Below are positions 1 to 8,406 of a DNA stretch of 45,625 bases, piece after piece. The DNA is from Labilithrix sp. Lineage in GTDB: Bacteria > Myxococcota_A > Polyangia > Polyangiales > Polyangiaceae. Below the pieces are notes generated by a model. That model had not been told where the DNA came from and did not search any database. It saw nothing but the letters and a program-made list of their open reading frames with translations. The first letter of the stretch is position 1. The number at the start of each line of letters is the position of its first letter. Location: the NCBI GenBank assembly GCA_019637105.1, contig JAHBWF010000048.1:1-45625 (forward strand). Reading direction: 5' to 3'. Made by a program: the position numbers and the translations under genes.

Positions 1-101
1 ATCGGAGGCTCAGATCAACCGATCACGGCTATAGCGGCGGGCCGAGATCGACGCGGCCGAGGTCGCGCCCCGGGCGGCACGCGGCTCGCAGCGCGCTCCG
101 C

Positions 102-527
102 ATGGCCACCCGCGCGTACGGAGGTTTCCTCGGCGACGAGCTCCTTCGTCTGCGGCTCGCGCGCGGCGCCCGCTCGGGTCCGATCCACCCCGTCGTGCGT
201 CGGCGGAGGCAGGTCGCGGCGGGGCTGACGCTGCTCCTCGTCGGGCTCGGCGTCGCCTTGCTCGTGTCGTTCGGGCCGGAGAGCCTCGCCGCGTACGCTC
301 CGGCATTGCCGGTCGCGCTCGTGCTCCTCTGGGCCAGCACGAGCGCGCTCCGCTTCGACGAGCGCGAGGTCCACGACGAGCGCGAGCGCGAGGTTCACGA
401 CGAGCGCGAGGTTCACGACGAGCGCGAGCGCGAGGTTCACGACGAGCGCGAGCGCGAGGTCCGCGACGAGCGCGAGCGCGAGGAGCCTCGGCGCGAGGCG
501 GAGGAGCGGCCGGCGACCGCCACGTGA
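102..527 (+). CDS. Small membrane protein with charged DERE-repeat tail
   Basis: I do not recognise a family for this 141-residue protein. It has a basic N-terminal stretch, two predicted membrane helices (about residues 41-58 and 63-82), and a C-terminal tail of about 50 residues built from repeated DERE and REVH units. The tail is almost entirely Asp, Glu, Arg and His and should form a long charged helix in the cytoplasm. The ATG start has no clear Shine-Dalgarno sequence, so the start is uncertain. The tail comes from tandem DNA repeats and is likely to vary in length between strains. The gene is separated from the next by about 110 bp. Function unknown; that it is a real gene is moderately supported by the coherent membrane segments. 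Confidence 0.5.
   Translation: MATRAYGGFLGDELLRLRLARGARSGPIHPVVRRRRQVAAGLTLLLVGLGVALLVSFGPESLAAYAPALPVALVLLWASTSALRFDEREVHDEREREVHDEREVHDEREREVHDEREREVRDEREREEPRREAEERPATAT
357..484 (+). repeat. In-frame tandem repeat encoding DERE/REVH units
   Basis: Units of 12 to 18 bases built from gacgagcgcgag with gcgaggttcac or gcgaggtccac are repeated in tandem. Unit lengths are multiples of three or six, so copy-number change keeps the reading frame of the surrounding membrane protein. Confidence 0.8.
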
Positions 528-582
528 TGCGGCGCGCTGCCGTCGACGCGCCGCCGCGCCCCGCCGCACACGCACTCGTTGC

Positions 583-610
583 TTGACCCGCGATGGGCGC
601 GTCGTACTGA
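583..610 (+). promoter_or_regulatory. Possible sigma-70 promoter of the cyclopropane synthase gene
   Basis: TTGACC at 583-588 is followed after 16 bases by TACTGA at 605-610. This puts a start site near 617, about 22 bases before the ATG at 639. It is inferred only from hexamer similarity and position. Confidence 0.35.
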
Positions 611-638
611 ATGGCGGCTCGACCAGGGAGGGGAAGCG

Positions 639-1898
639 ATGTTGTTCAGACGAACGCTCGAGAAGATCCAGCGCGCGCACACGGGGAAGCCGTTCGAGAT
701 CGTGTTGTGGAACGGAGAGCGCTGGCGGTTCGGCGCCGCCGCGGGCGTGCCGGAGGTCGAGCTGCGCTTCAAGACGCGCACGGCGCTCGCGCGATCCATC
801 CTGCAGAGCACGCTCGGGCTCGGCGAGTCGTACGTCGCCGGCGACGTCGTCGTCGAGGGCAACCTCGAGGACGCGCTCACCTCCCTGTTCGAGGTCGGCA
901 TGCGCGAGCCGCCGCGGTCGTCCTTCTTGCGAGACTGGATGGGCTCGACGCTGTCGCGCTCGCTCAGGCAGGAGAAGGCCGACATCGAGCATCACTACGG
1001 TCGCGGCGACCAGCTCTACGAGCTCTACCTCGACAAGAAGCTCCAGTACTCGTGCGGCTACTTCCGCACCCCCGAGGACACGCTCGATCAGGCGCAGGAG
1101 CAGAAGATCGCCCACACCGTTCGGAAGCTCGACCTGCGGAGGGGGCAGCGCCTCCTCGACATCGGCTGCGGCTGGGGCCACCTGATGTTCCACGCCGCCG
1201 AGAAGTACGGCGTCGAGTGTCTCGGCGTCACGCTGTGCGACAACCAGGCGAAGTACATCCGCGAGCAGGCGCGCGCGCGCAAGCTCCGGGTCGAAGTCCG
1301 GACGACGAGCTACCTCGAGCTCGACGACCGCTCCAAGTGGGAGCGCATCGTGTCCGTCGGGATGATGTGTCACGTCGGTGAGCAGCGCGCGGACATGTTC
1401 TACGACAAGCTGCAGGCGCTGAGCGCCCCGGGCGCGATCGTCCTCACGCACTGCATCTCCAAGATGCAAGAGGCGAGCGGGAGCGATCCGTTCGTCGCGA
1501 AGCACGTCTTCCCGGGGTACTGGTTCTTCTCGCTCGAGGGCGAGACGAGGCGCGCCGTCGAGCGCGGGTTCAACGTGCTCGACGTCGAGAACCTGCGCCG
1601 CCACTACGCCATGACCGCGCACCACTGGCGGAAGAACTTCAACGCGAACTGGGACAAGATCAAACGGAAGATGCGCTACGACGACCGGTTCATGCGCACG
1701 TGGGACTTCTACCTCGCGAGCGTCGTGGCCGGCTTCCGCTCGGGGCACCTCAACCTGATCCAGATGACGATGTCGCACGGCATCAACGACGAGTATCCGC
1801 TCACCCGCGAGTTCCTCTACGAGCGCGATCGCCCGCGGGCGGTGATCGGGCGGATCCCGACGTTCCCGCTGCGGTCGCGCGCCGAGCCGCCGTCCTGA
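639..1898 (+). CDS. cfa: Cyclopropane-fatty-acyl-phospholipid synthase
   Basis: This SAM-dependent methyltransferase adds a methylene bridge across double bonds of unsaturated acyl chains in membrane phospholipids. The 419-residue product has the family layout: an N-terminal lipid-binding part, then a Rossmann methyltransferase domain. Visible landmarks are YELYLDKKLQYSCGYF before the SAM site and the SAM loop LLDIGCGWGHL near residue 175. I chose the ATG at 639 because a GGGAGGGGAAG ribosome-binding sequence lies just upstream; a TTG at 579 in the same frame has none and would add 20 unlikely residues. It stands alone, and a hairpin separates it from the convergent CBS gene. In other bacteria cyclopropanation protects stationary-phase or stressed membranes. 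Confidence 0.93.
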   Translation: MLFRRTLEKIQRAHTGKPFEIVLWNGERWRFGAAAGVPEVELRFKTRTALARSILQSTLGLGESYVAGDVVVEGNLEDALTSLFEVGMREPPRSSFLRDWMGSTLSRSLRQEKADIEHHYGRGDQLYELYLDKKLQYSCGYFRTPEDTLDQAQEQKIAHTVRKLDLRRGQRLLDIGCGWGHLMFHAAEKYGVECLGVTLCDNQAKYIREQARARKLRVEVRTTSYLELDDRSKWERIVSVGMMCHVGEQRADMFYDKLQALSAPGAIVLTHCISKMQEASGSDPFVAKHVFPGYWFFSLEGETRRAVERGFNVLDVENLRRHYAMTAHHWRKNFNANWDKIKRKMRYDDRFMRTWDFYLASVVAGFRSGHLNLIQMTMSHGINDEYPLTREFLYERDRPRAVIGRIPTFPLRSRAEPPS

Positions 1899-1949
1899 GG
1901 CCCGATCGGCGCGCCGCTCGACGCGCGAACGCGAGGCGATGAGAGAGCC

Positions 1950-1975
1950 GACGCCGCGAGCGCGCCCGCGGCGTC
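1950..1975. terminator. GC-rich hairpin between convergent genes
   Basis: GACGCCGCG at 1950-1958 is perfectly complementary in inverted order to CGCGGCGTC at 1967-1975, with an 8-base loop. It sits between the ends of cfa and the convergent CBS gene and overlaps the CBS stop codon. There is no U-tract, so bidirectional termination is an inference. Confidence 0.5.
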
Positions 1976-2447
1976 AGCGCGCGGCGCGCCCTCGCGCGCC
2001 GCGGCGAGGCCGGGCGGCCGCGAGGGCGCGGTCGCTCGGGAGCGTGAGCTTGCCTTCGAGCGCGTCGACGAGGGCGCGCATCGCGTCGGCCGCCGTGAAG
2101 ACGCCCACGACGCGACCGCCTTCGAGCACGACGGCGGCGTCGACGGTCCGCTCCGCCATCTCGCGGACGACGTCCTCGAGCGGCGTCTCCGGCGTGACCG
2201 CGTAGGGCTCGGCCGTCATCGCGTCCTCGACCGTGAGCGTCTCCGGCGGCGGCTGAGCGAGCGACCAGACGAGCCTGAGGTCCCGCTCGGACAGCAGTCC
2301 GACGAGCTTGCCCTCCGCCCGGACGGGCAGGTCGCGGATGGCGTACTTCTCCATGAGCCGGCGCGCGTTGCCGAGCGGCTCGTGGGGGCCCACCGCGTAG
2401 GGGCCCCGCGCCGTGTAGGCCGCGACCGATGGCGAGCTCGGATTCAT
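1974..2447 (-). CDS. CBS-pair domain protein
   Basis: The 157-residue protein is almost entirely one Bateman module of two CBS domains (about residues 10-63 and 75-130). Such modules bind adenosine nucleotides or SAM and regulate a partner. Typical features are LPVRAEGKLVGLLSERDL in the first repeat and VEDAMTAEPYAVTPETPL followed by GGRVVGVFTAADAMRAL in the second. The C-terminus is a short Arg/Ala-rich basic tail. The ATG has a good GGAGA sequence upstream. It is divergent from the permease gene, with 145 bp between them. A second CBS-pair protein of the same type lies at 22899-23327. The regulatory target is unknown. Confidence 0.85.
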   Translation of the reverse strand: MNPSSPSVAAYTARGPYAVGPHEPLGNARRLMEKYAIRDLPVRAEGKLVGLLSERDLRLVWSLAQPPPETLTVEDAMTAEPYAVTPETPLEDVVREMAERTVDAAVVLEGGRVVGVFTAADAMRALVDALEGKLTLPSDRALAAARPRRGARGRAAR

Positions 2448-2592
2448 TCGTCTCCTGCGATCGACGCAGCAGACCGCGTGCCACGCGGAGGCCCAGCCGC
2501 CCGGCTCGCGTCGCGCGTGCGCCCGGCCGCGGCTTCACCGGCGCGCCGGTGGCATCGCGCTCGCTGGGCACGCTCGAGGACCTGCCCGGGCC

Positions 2593-3861
2593 ATGCATGA
2601 GCTGAGACTCGTCGGCACGATGGTGATCTTCGCCGGCACGTTGATCCTCGTGCTCGTGAAGCCGCGGCGGTGGAGCGAGGCATGTTGGCCCGTGCTCGGC
2701 GCGATCGCCATGATCGCCCTCCGGTTCGTCACGCCGGCGCAGGCGGTGGAGATGGTGTGGGCGTCGCGGAGCGCGCTGCTCTTTTTGCTGGCGCTCCTGC
2801 TCCTCTCGGCGCTGCTCGAGGTCAGCGGGTTCTTCGAATGGGCCGCGCTCCGCACGGGCCATCGCGCTCGCGGCGACGGGCGGCGGCTCTTCGGGAACGT
2901 CTTCGCGCTCGGCGCGATCGTCACCACCGTGCTCTCCCTCGACACGACGGCGGTCATGCTCACGCCGATCGTGCTCGCGTTCGTCAAGCGCCTGCGGTTG
3001 CCGGCCCGGCCGTTCGTCATCGCGTCGGCCTTCGTCGCCAACGTCGCCTCGCTCGCGCTCCCGATCAGCAACCTGACGAACCTGCTCTTCGCCGACGCCT
3101 TCCGCATCCCCTTCGGGCGCTTCGCGCTGAGCATGCTCGCGCCGCAGCTCGTCGCCGTGTCCGCCACCTACGGGCTGCTGCGCTGGCGCTTCCGCGCGGA
3201 GCTCCCGCGCGCGTTCGAAGCCGCGGAGCTCGCCGCGCCGTCCGCGGCCGTCCCCGATCGCAGCTACTTTCGCGTCGCCGTCGGGGTCCTCGGGCTCGTC
3301 CTCGTCGGCTACTTCGCGTCGCCGGCGCTCCACGTCGAGCCGTACGTCGTGGCCTTCGGCGGCGTCGCCGTCCTCGTCGCGTACGGCGCCCGTCGCCGCC
3401 GCGTCGGGCTCGGCACGCTGCGCGAGATCTCGTGGGGGCTCTTCCCGCTCGTGATCGGCCTCTTCGTCGTCGTGCGCGGGGTCGAGAACCTCGGCGTCGT
3501 CGCGATCGCGGCCGAGTGGGTCGCGAGCGCGCCGCGCCACTCGCTCGTCCGCGTCCTTCTCGCGGCGGCGATCGCGGGCGGCGCGGCCAACGCGATGAAC
3601 AACCTCCCGGCGGCGCTCGTGGCGCGGAGCGTGCTCCAGGCGGCGGGCGCGGAGAGCTCCGGCGTGTACGGCGCGCTCATCGGCCTCGGCGTCGGCCCGA
3701 CGATCCTGCCGACGGGCTCGCTCGCGACGCTGCTCGTCCTCGACGTCGCGCGGAAGAAGGGCGAGCCGATCTCGGGTATGGAGATGGTGAAGGTGGGCCT
3801 GTGGCTGACGCCGATCGTGCTCTTCGCGTCGGCGGTGACGTTCGCCCTCGTCGACCGCTGA
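2593..3861 (+). CDS. ArsB/NhaD-superfamily ion permease
   Basis: A 422-residue inner-membrane transporter with about ten to eleven hydrophobic helices. The conserved loop SLDTTAVMLTPIVLAF and the later SLALPISNLTNLLFAD are characteristic of the ArsB/NhaD/SLC13-like permeases, and an N-N-L-P-A-A-L motif in the second half matches the pseudo-repeat of this fold. Members export arsenite or exchange Na+ and H+. Nothing nearby (no arsR, arsC or arsA) identifies the substrate, so I give no gene symbol. It is monocistronic, divergent from the CBS gene. The ATG at 2593 follows a weak GAGGA element. Confidence 0.82.
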   Translation: MHELRLVGTMVIFAGTLILVLVKPRRWSEACWPVLGAIAMIALRFVTPAQAVEMVWASRSALLFLLALLLLSALLEVSGFFEWAALRTGHRARGDGRRLFGNVFALGAIVTTVLSLDTTAVMLTPIVLAFVKRLRLPARPFVIASAFVANVASLALPISNLTNLLFADAFRIPFGRFALSMLAPQLVAVSATYGLLRWRFRAELPRAFEAAELAAPSAAVPDRSYFRVAVGVLGLVLVGYFASPALHVEPYVVAFGGVAVLVAYGARRRRVGLGTLREISWGLFPLVIGLFVVVRGVENLGVVAIAAEWVASAPRHSLVRVLLAAAIAGGAANAMNNLPAALVARSVLQAAGAESSGVYGALIGLGVGPTILPTGSLATLLVLDVARKKGEPISGMEMVKVGLWLTPIVLFASAVTFALVDR

Positions 3862-4612
3862 CGCCGTTCGCCGCCTCGGTGTACGGTAGTCTCCGCGGCG
3901 TTCGGCGCGGCGATCGTTCGGAGCAGCGACATGAGGCTTGGCGGCGAGAGAGACATCACCGGGGGCGTCGCGCGGCGGCTCGGGAGGCGGAGCGCGGCGG
4001 TCGCCGTGCTCGCGTGCACGCTCGGCTGGATCTCCGCGTGCCGCGACGACGTCGTCCGCGCCGAGGCACCGCCGGCCGACGCCGGCCTCGACGAAGACAC
4101 GGGCAGCGCGCCCGTCCCCGACGCCGGTCGTCTGCTCGGCTGCCCCGGGGAGACGCCCGCGAGCTACCCGTGGCGGCCGCCGGTCGCCGCGCAGTCGTCG
4201 GCGTGCACCGGCGAAGACCTCGAGCGCCTTCGCTCGGCGATCGCCGCGAAGTCGCTCGTCGCGGCGGACGACATCGCGACGGCGCTGGGGCCGACGTGCG
4301 CCGCGTGCGCCATCGGCTCGGTCGAAGACCCGACCTGGCGGGCGGTCGTCTCCGGGCACGAGGGCTACATCGGGAACGTCGGCGGGTGCACGATGCTGGT
4401 CGGCGCGGACGAGCCGTGCGGCAGGGCGATCGACGAGCTCTCGACCTGCCTCATCGTCGGATGCGCCGGGTGCGAGGACAGGCGCGCGGAGGACTCGTGC
4501 GCCGACACGCTCACGACCGTCGACGGCGCCTGCGCGCGCGCTGACGGACGCACGCGAGCGCTGCCCGGCGCGCTCTCTCGCGTCGGCGTTCGACTCCCAG
4601 GGATCGTGTCAG

Positions 4613-5686
<1,074 letters not shown>

Positions 5687-5715
5687 GGGCCCAGAGTAAG
5701 GTAACTTCTCGATCG
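5687..5715. promoter_or_regulatory. 29-bp divergent promoter interval, possibly leaderless both ways
   Basis: Only 29 bases separate the start codons of the kinase and the sigma factor. A TACTCT (-10-like, minus strand, 5698-5693) lies six bases before the kinase ATG, and TAACTT (5702-5707) lies eight bases before the sigma ATG. Neither gene has a Shine-Dalgarno sequence here. No good -35 elements are visible, so this is inference. Confidence 0.35.
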
Positions 5716-6516
5716 ATGGGAGACGCGGCGCGAGCTCGGGAGGCGGTCGCCCTCGCGCGCGCAGCGCTGCCGTCGCTCGCCGTCTCCGACGCGATCCTCG
5801 AGGAGCACGTCCTCCGCTGGATGGCCGGAGGCGCGCCGCAGCTCGAGCTCGTCGACCTCGTGCTCGCCCGCGCGTGCGCCGCGGGCGATCCCGCGGCCCT
5901 CGCGCATTTCGACGCGACCTACCGATCCGAGATGATCGCCGCGCTGTCGACGCTGCGCGCGCCGCGCGATTTCGTCGACGAGGTGATGCAGTCGGTGCGC
6001 GAGAAGCTCTTCGTCGGTCCGTCGCCGAAGATCCTCGAGTACGGGGGGCGCGGCGCGCTCCGGGCGTGGCTCCGGGCCGTCGTGGTCCGCTCGGCGCTCA
6101 ACGCGCGAAGACGGAGGATCTCCGAGCCGAAGCCGTCGGCCGACGACGACCGCTTGCTCGACGTCGCGGCCGCGTCGAGCGGCGATCCGGAGATCGCCGA
6201 GATCGTCGCGAAGTACGGGGACACGTACAAGCGAGCGGTCCACGAGGCGCTGGCCGAGCTGACGACGGAGGATCGGAACATCCTCCGCCTCTCGCTCCTC
6301 GAGGGGCTCTCGATCGACGGGATCGCGCAGATCTACGGCGTGCACCGCGCGACGGTCGCGCGCCGGATCGCGCGCGCGAGGGAGAGCGTCGCCGAGGGGG
6401 CGCGGAGGCGGTTGGGGGAGCGCACGCGCCTCGACCTGTCCGAGCTCGCGAGCGTGACGCGGGCGTGTCGGACCGAGCTCGACCTCAGTCTGGTCAGGGC
6501 GCTCGAGCGGCCCTGA
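5716..6516 (+). CDS. Sigma-70 family RNA polymerase sigma factor (myxobacterial type)
   Basis: A 266-residue ECF-sized sigma factor with an N-terminal extension. The region-2-like helices lie about residues 50-125 and contain FVDEVMQSVREKLF and LRAWLRAVVVRSALN. Region 4 lies about 175-235 and has the helix-turn-helix LSIDGIAQIYGVHRATVARR followed by IARARESV. This arrangement resembles the large myxobacterial sigma family. It would direct RNA polymerase to unknown promoters. The adjacent divergent kinase carries a zinc-finger segment of the kind found in anti-sigma factors. The downstream lipoprotein, 129 bp away, may be a target. Confidence 0.87.
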   Translation: MGDAARAREAVALARAALPSLAVSDAILEEHVLRWMAGGAPQLELVDLVLARACAAGDPAALAHFDATYRSEMIAALSTLRAPRDFVDEVMQSVREKLFVGPSPKILEYGGRGALRAWLRAVVVRSALNARRRRISEPKPSADDDRLLDVAAASSGDPEIAEIVAKYGDTYKRAVHEALAELTTEDRNILRLSLLEGLSIDGIAQIYGVHRATVARRIARARESVAEGARRRLGERTRLDLSELASVTRACRTELDLSLVRALERP

Positions 6517-6645
6517 TTTCGGTCGCTCCCGCGGCGCTCCGGAGAAATCGACCTCCCGGCGCATTTTCCGGCGCGACTTTCGGCGAGGGGCCGTGTCTTG
6601 GCGCGCGAACGGCGACGTTCGCCGACGAGCAACGAAGAGGACCCC

Positions 6646-7014
6646 ATGAACACGGTACGTATCGCATCGCTTGCCATCATCGTCACCCTCGCCGCCGCGG
6701 CCGTCGCGTGCAGCTCCTCCGACGACGGGGGCTCGAGCTCCGGCGGCAGCTCGAGCGGCTCCAGCGGCTCGGGGAACGGCGGCGGAGGAGGAGGGGGCGG
6801 AGGCGGCGGAGGCGGCGGCAACGGCAACGGCGGCTCGAGCGGCGGCGGGAACGGATCCGGCTCGAGCGAGCAGCGGTGCTCCGCGGCGGCCATCAACGGT
6901 CGCTGCGCGAGCGGCCCGAACAAGGGGCAGTCGTGCTGCATGCCCGACGAGGACGAGGGCATCACGTGCGACGAGGGCACGGACTGCGACACGGTCTGCG
7001 AGCACTGCGAATAG
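6646..7014 (+). CDS. Gly/Ser-rich secreted lipoprotein
   Basis: The 122-residue product starts with a lipoprotein signal ending in AAAAVACSSS (Cys about residue 22 would be lipidated). A Ser/Gly linker of about 50 residues follows, including a run of 14 glycines, then a small Cys-rich end with eight cysteines spaced as in a disulfide-stabilised mini-domain (RCSAAAINGRC, SCCMPDED, DCDTVCEHC). The ATG at 6646 is preceded by GAAGAGGA; an upstream TTG lacks this. It lies downstream of the sigma factor on the same strand and converges on the FGE-lipoprotein operon. The fold and role of the Cys-rich end are unknown. Confidence 0.78.
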   Translation: MNTVRIASLAIIVTLAAAAVACSSSDDGGSSSGGSSSGSSGSGNGGGGGGGGGGGGGGNGNGGSSGGGNGSGSSEQRCSAAAINGRCASGPNKGQSCCMPDEDEGITCDEGTDCDTVCEHCE

Positions 7015-7015
7015 C

Positions 7016-7073
7016 GCTCGGAGTCCGTCCGAGCCTTCTCCGCGGCGCGCCGCCGTCTCTGAAGCTCGGACGG
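7016..7073. terminator. Nested hairpins between convergent transcripts
   Basis: A 7-bp-arm hairpin (GCTCGGA 7016-7022, TCCGAGC 7028-7034) overlaps a larger one in which CCGTCCGAGCCTTC (7025-7038) pairs with GAAGCTCGGACGG (7061-7073), with one bulge. The two are mutually exclusive folds. They lie between the ends of the plus-strand lipoprotein gene and the minus-strand operon and could terminate both. Confidence 0.55.
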
Positions 7074-7077
7074 CTCT

Positions 7078-8406
7078 TCAGCGCGCGTCTCGCGCGCAGC
7101 GAAAGCCGATCTGCTCGCTCACGGCGAAGCGCTCGTCCTCGATGAAGCCGCGGAGCGCCGCGCGCAGGAGCGTGCCCTCGTCGCGGTAGGAGCCGCCGCG
7201 GACGCTCCGGGCTACGGGCGTCTCGGGCGGATCCGGATCGCACACCGGATCGAAGAAGACGCCGTCTCCCCAACACGAGCGGAACCGCGAGGGCCGGTAG
7301 CGATCGGCGACGAGCTCGCGCACGTTGCCGGCGAGATCGAGGACGACCGCGTCGCCGAGCGCGAGGCGGTCGCGGGAGCCGCTCCCGGCGCGCGCGGGAC
7401 CGCTCGTTTCGGGGCACGCGCGTTCGTCGTGCCGAGCGTCGTCGCACGACGGGAGATCGGAGCCCCACGGGAACGCGCGGCCCACGAGCGCGCCCGCGAC
7501 GTACTCGTGCTCGGCCTCCGTCGGGAGGCGCTTGCCGACCTTGGCGCAGAAGGCGCGCGCGCGCTGCCACGACAGGCAGTTGACCGGGAGCGCGTCGGCC
7601 GCGCCGGGAGCGGCGGTGTAGACGCAGCCGGGGCGGTCGGGGGCGGCCTCGACCGGATCGTCGACGACGCGCGCCACGCGCGCGGCGCGCATCGCCGCCA
7701 CGGTGACCTCGGCGCGATCGATGTAGAAGGGCGAGAGGACGACCACGCGTTCGGAGGTGCCGTCGGCCTCGCGCGCGTCGAGCACGTCGAGCCTCGGGTT
7801 CCCCATCCAGAACGCGCCGCCGGGGACGCAGGCTTCGTCGTCGTCGGCGGCTCCGGCGCACGGCGTGGGAGCCGCGCCGGGGAAGCTTCCGACGAGCCCC
7901 GGCGCCGGCCGCCCGGGCTCGACCGAGTCGGGGGCCTCGAGCGTGCCTCGCGGGCGCGCGAGATCGGCGAGCCACAGCGTGACCGTCACGTCCACCACGC
8001 CCTCCTCGCGGATCGGCGGCAGCGCGACGACGCGCTCGAGCGTGGAGGCCTCGCGCGGCTCGCCGCTCGCGGTGCCGCCGCTCCGGAAGAGGCGCACGCG
8101 CGCGCGGTAACCGCCGACGTTCGGGCGAGGGAAGAACCCGAACGAGGCCTCGCCGCGCGCCATCCGCTCGTCGTCCAGCGCGAACTCGCGCGAACAGCCG
8201 CCGCAGGGCGCGAGCTCGCCCGGCGGGACGAGATCGACGCGGAGCCGGTCGAAGAGCCCCCGCGTGCCGCTCGGGCCGACGGGCGCGTCCGTGGTGACGA
8301 ACACGAGGAGCTGCCCCTCGGGCGGCGCCTCGCGCGCGCAGGAAGGCGCGACGGCCGCGGCGCAGGCGAGCGCGAAGGGAGCGCGGAGCCCCGGCCACGG
8401 TGTCAT
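7078..8406 (-). CDS. Lipoprotein with FGE-sulfatase-like domain (second copy)
   Basis: The 442-residue product begins with a hydrophobic signal ending in VAPSCAREA, a weak lipobox. About 200 residues of beta-rich linker domain follow, then an FGE-sulfatase (formylglycine-generating-enzyme family) domain at about 200-442. Family landmarks are GGAFWMGNP, FYIDRAEVTV, PVNCLSWQRARAFCA, KRLPTEAEHEYVA, LDLAGNVRELVAD and the final RSVRGGSY ... IGFRCARD. The paired active-site cysteines that true FGE has after the RGGS motif are absent, so sulfatase activation is unlikely; a binding or scaffolding role outside the cytoplasm is more likely. It is the last gene of the run. Its ATG overlaps the previous stop as ATGA, indicating translational coupling. 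Confidence 0.85.
   Translation of the reverse strand: MTPWPGLRAPFALACAAAVAPSCAREAPPEGQLLVFVTTDAPVGPSGTRGLFDRLRVDLVPPGELAPCGGCSREFALDDERMARGEASFGFFPRPNVGGYRARVRLFRSGGTASGEPREASTLERVVALPPIREEGVVDVTVTLWLADLARPRGTLEAPDSVEPGRPAPGLVGSFPGAAPTPCAGAADDDEACVPGGAFWMGNPRLDVLDAREADGTSERVVVLSPFYIDRAEVTVAAMRAARVARVVDDPVEAAPDRPGCVYTAAPGAADALPVNCLSWQRARAFCAKVGKRLPTEAEHEYVAGALVGRAFPWGSDLPSCDDARHDERACPETSGPARAGSGSRDRLALGDAVVLDLAGNVRELVADRYRPSRFRSCWGDGVFFDPVCDPDPPETPVARSVRGGSYRDEGTLLRAALRGFIEDERFAVSEQIGFRCARDAR

Noticed and set aside
357-484. Possible CRISPR-like repeat array
   Set aside because: Units are contiguous, in frame and without unique spacers.
15-1778. Very long open frame on the minus strand opposite cfa
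   Set aside because: It is Arg/Ala/Glu/Val-rich mirror text of a well-supported gene; high GC leaves antisense frames open.
2593-3861. Specific assignment as arsenite exporter arsB
   Set aside because: The fold fits the superfamily, but no arsenic genes accompany it and the motif is shared with Na+/H+ and anion permeases.
1801-4359. Long minus-strand frame across the CBS and permease genes
   Set aside because: Composition is Arg/Asp/Glu noise with no domain; the opposite strand has a clear permease.
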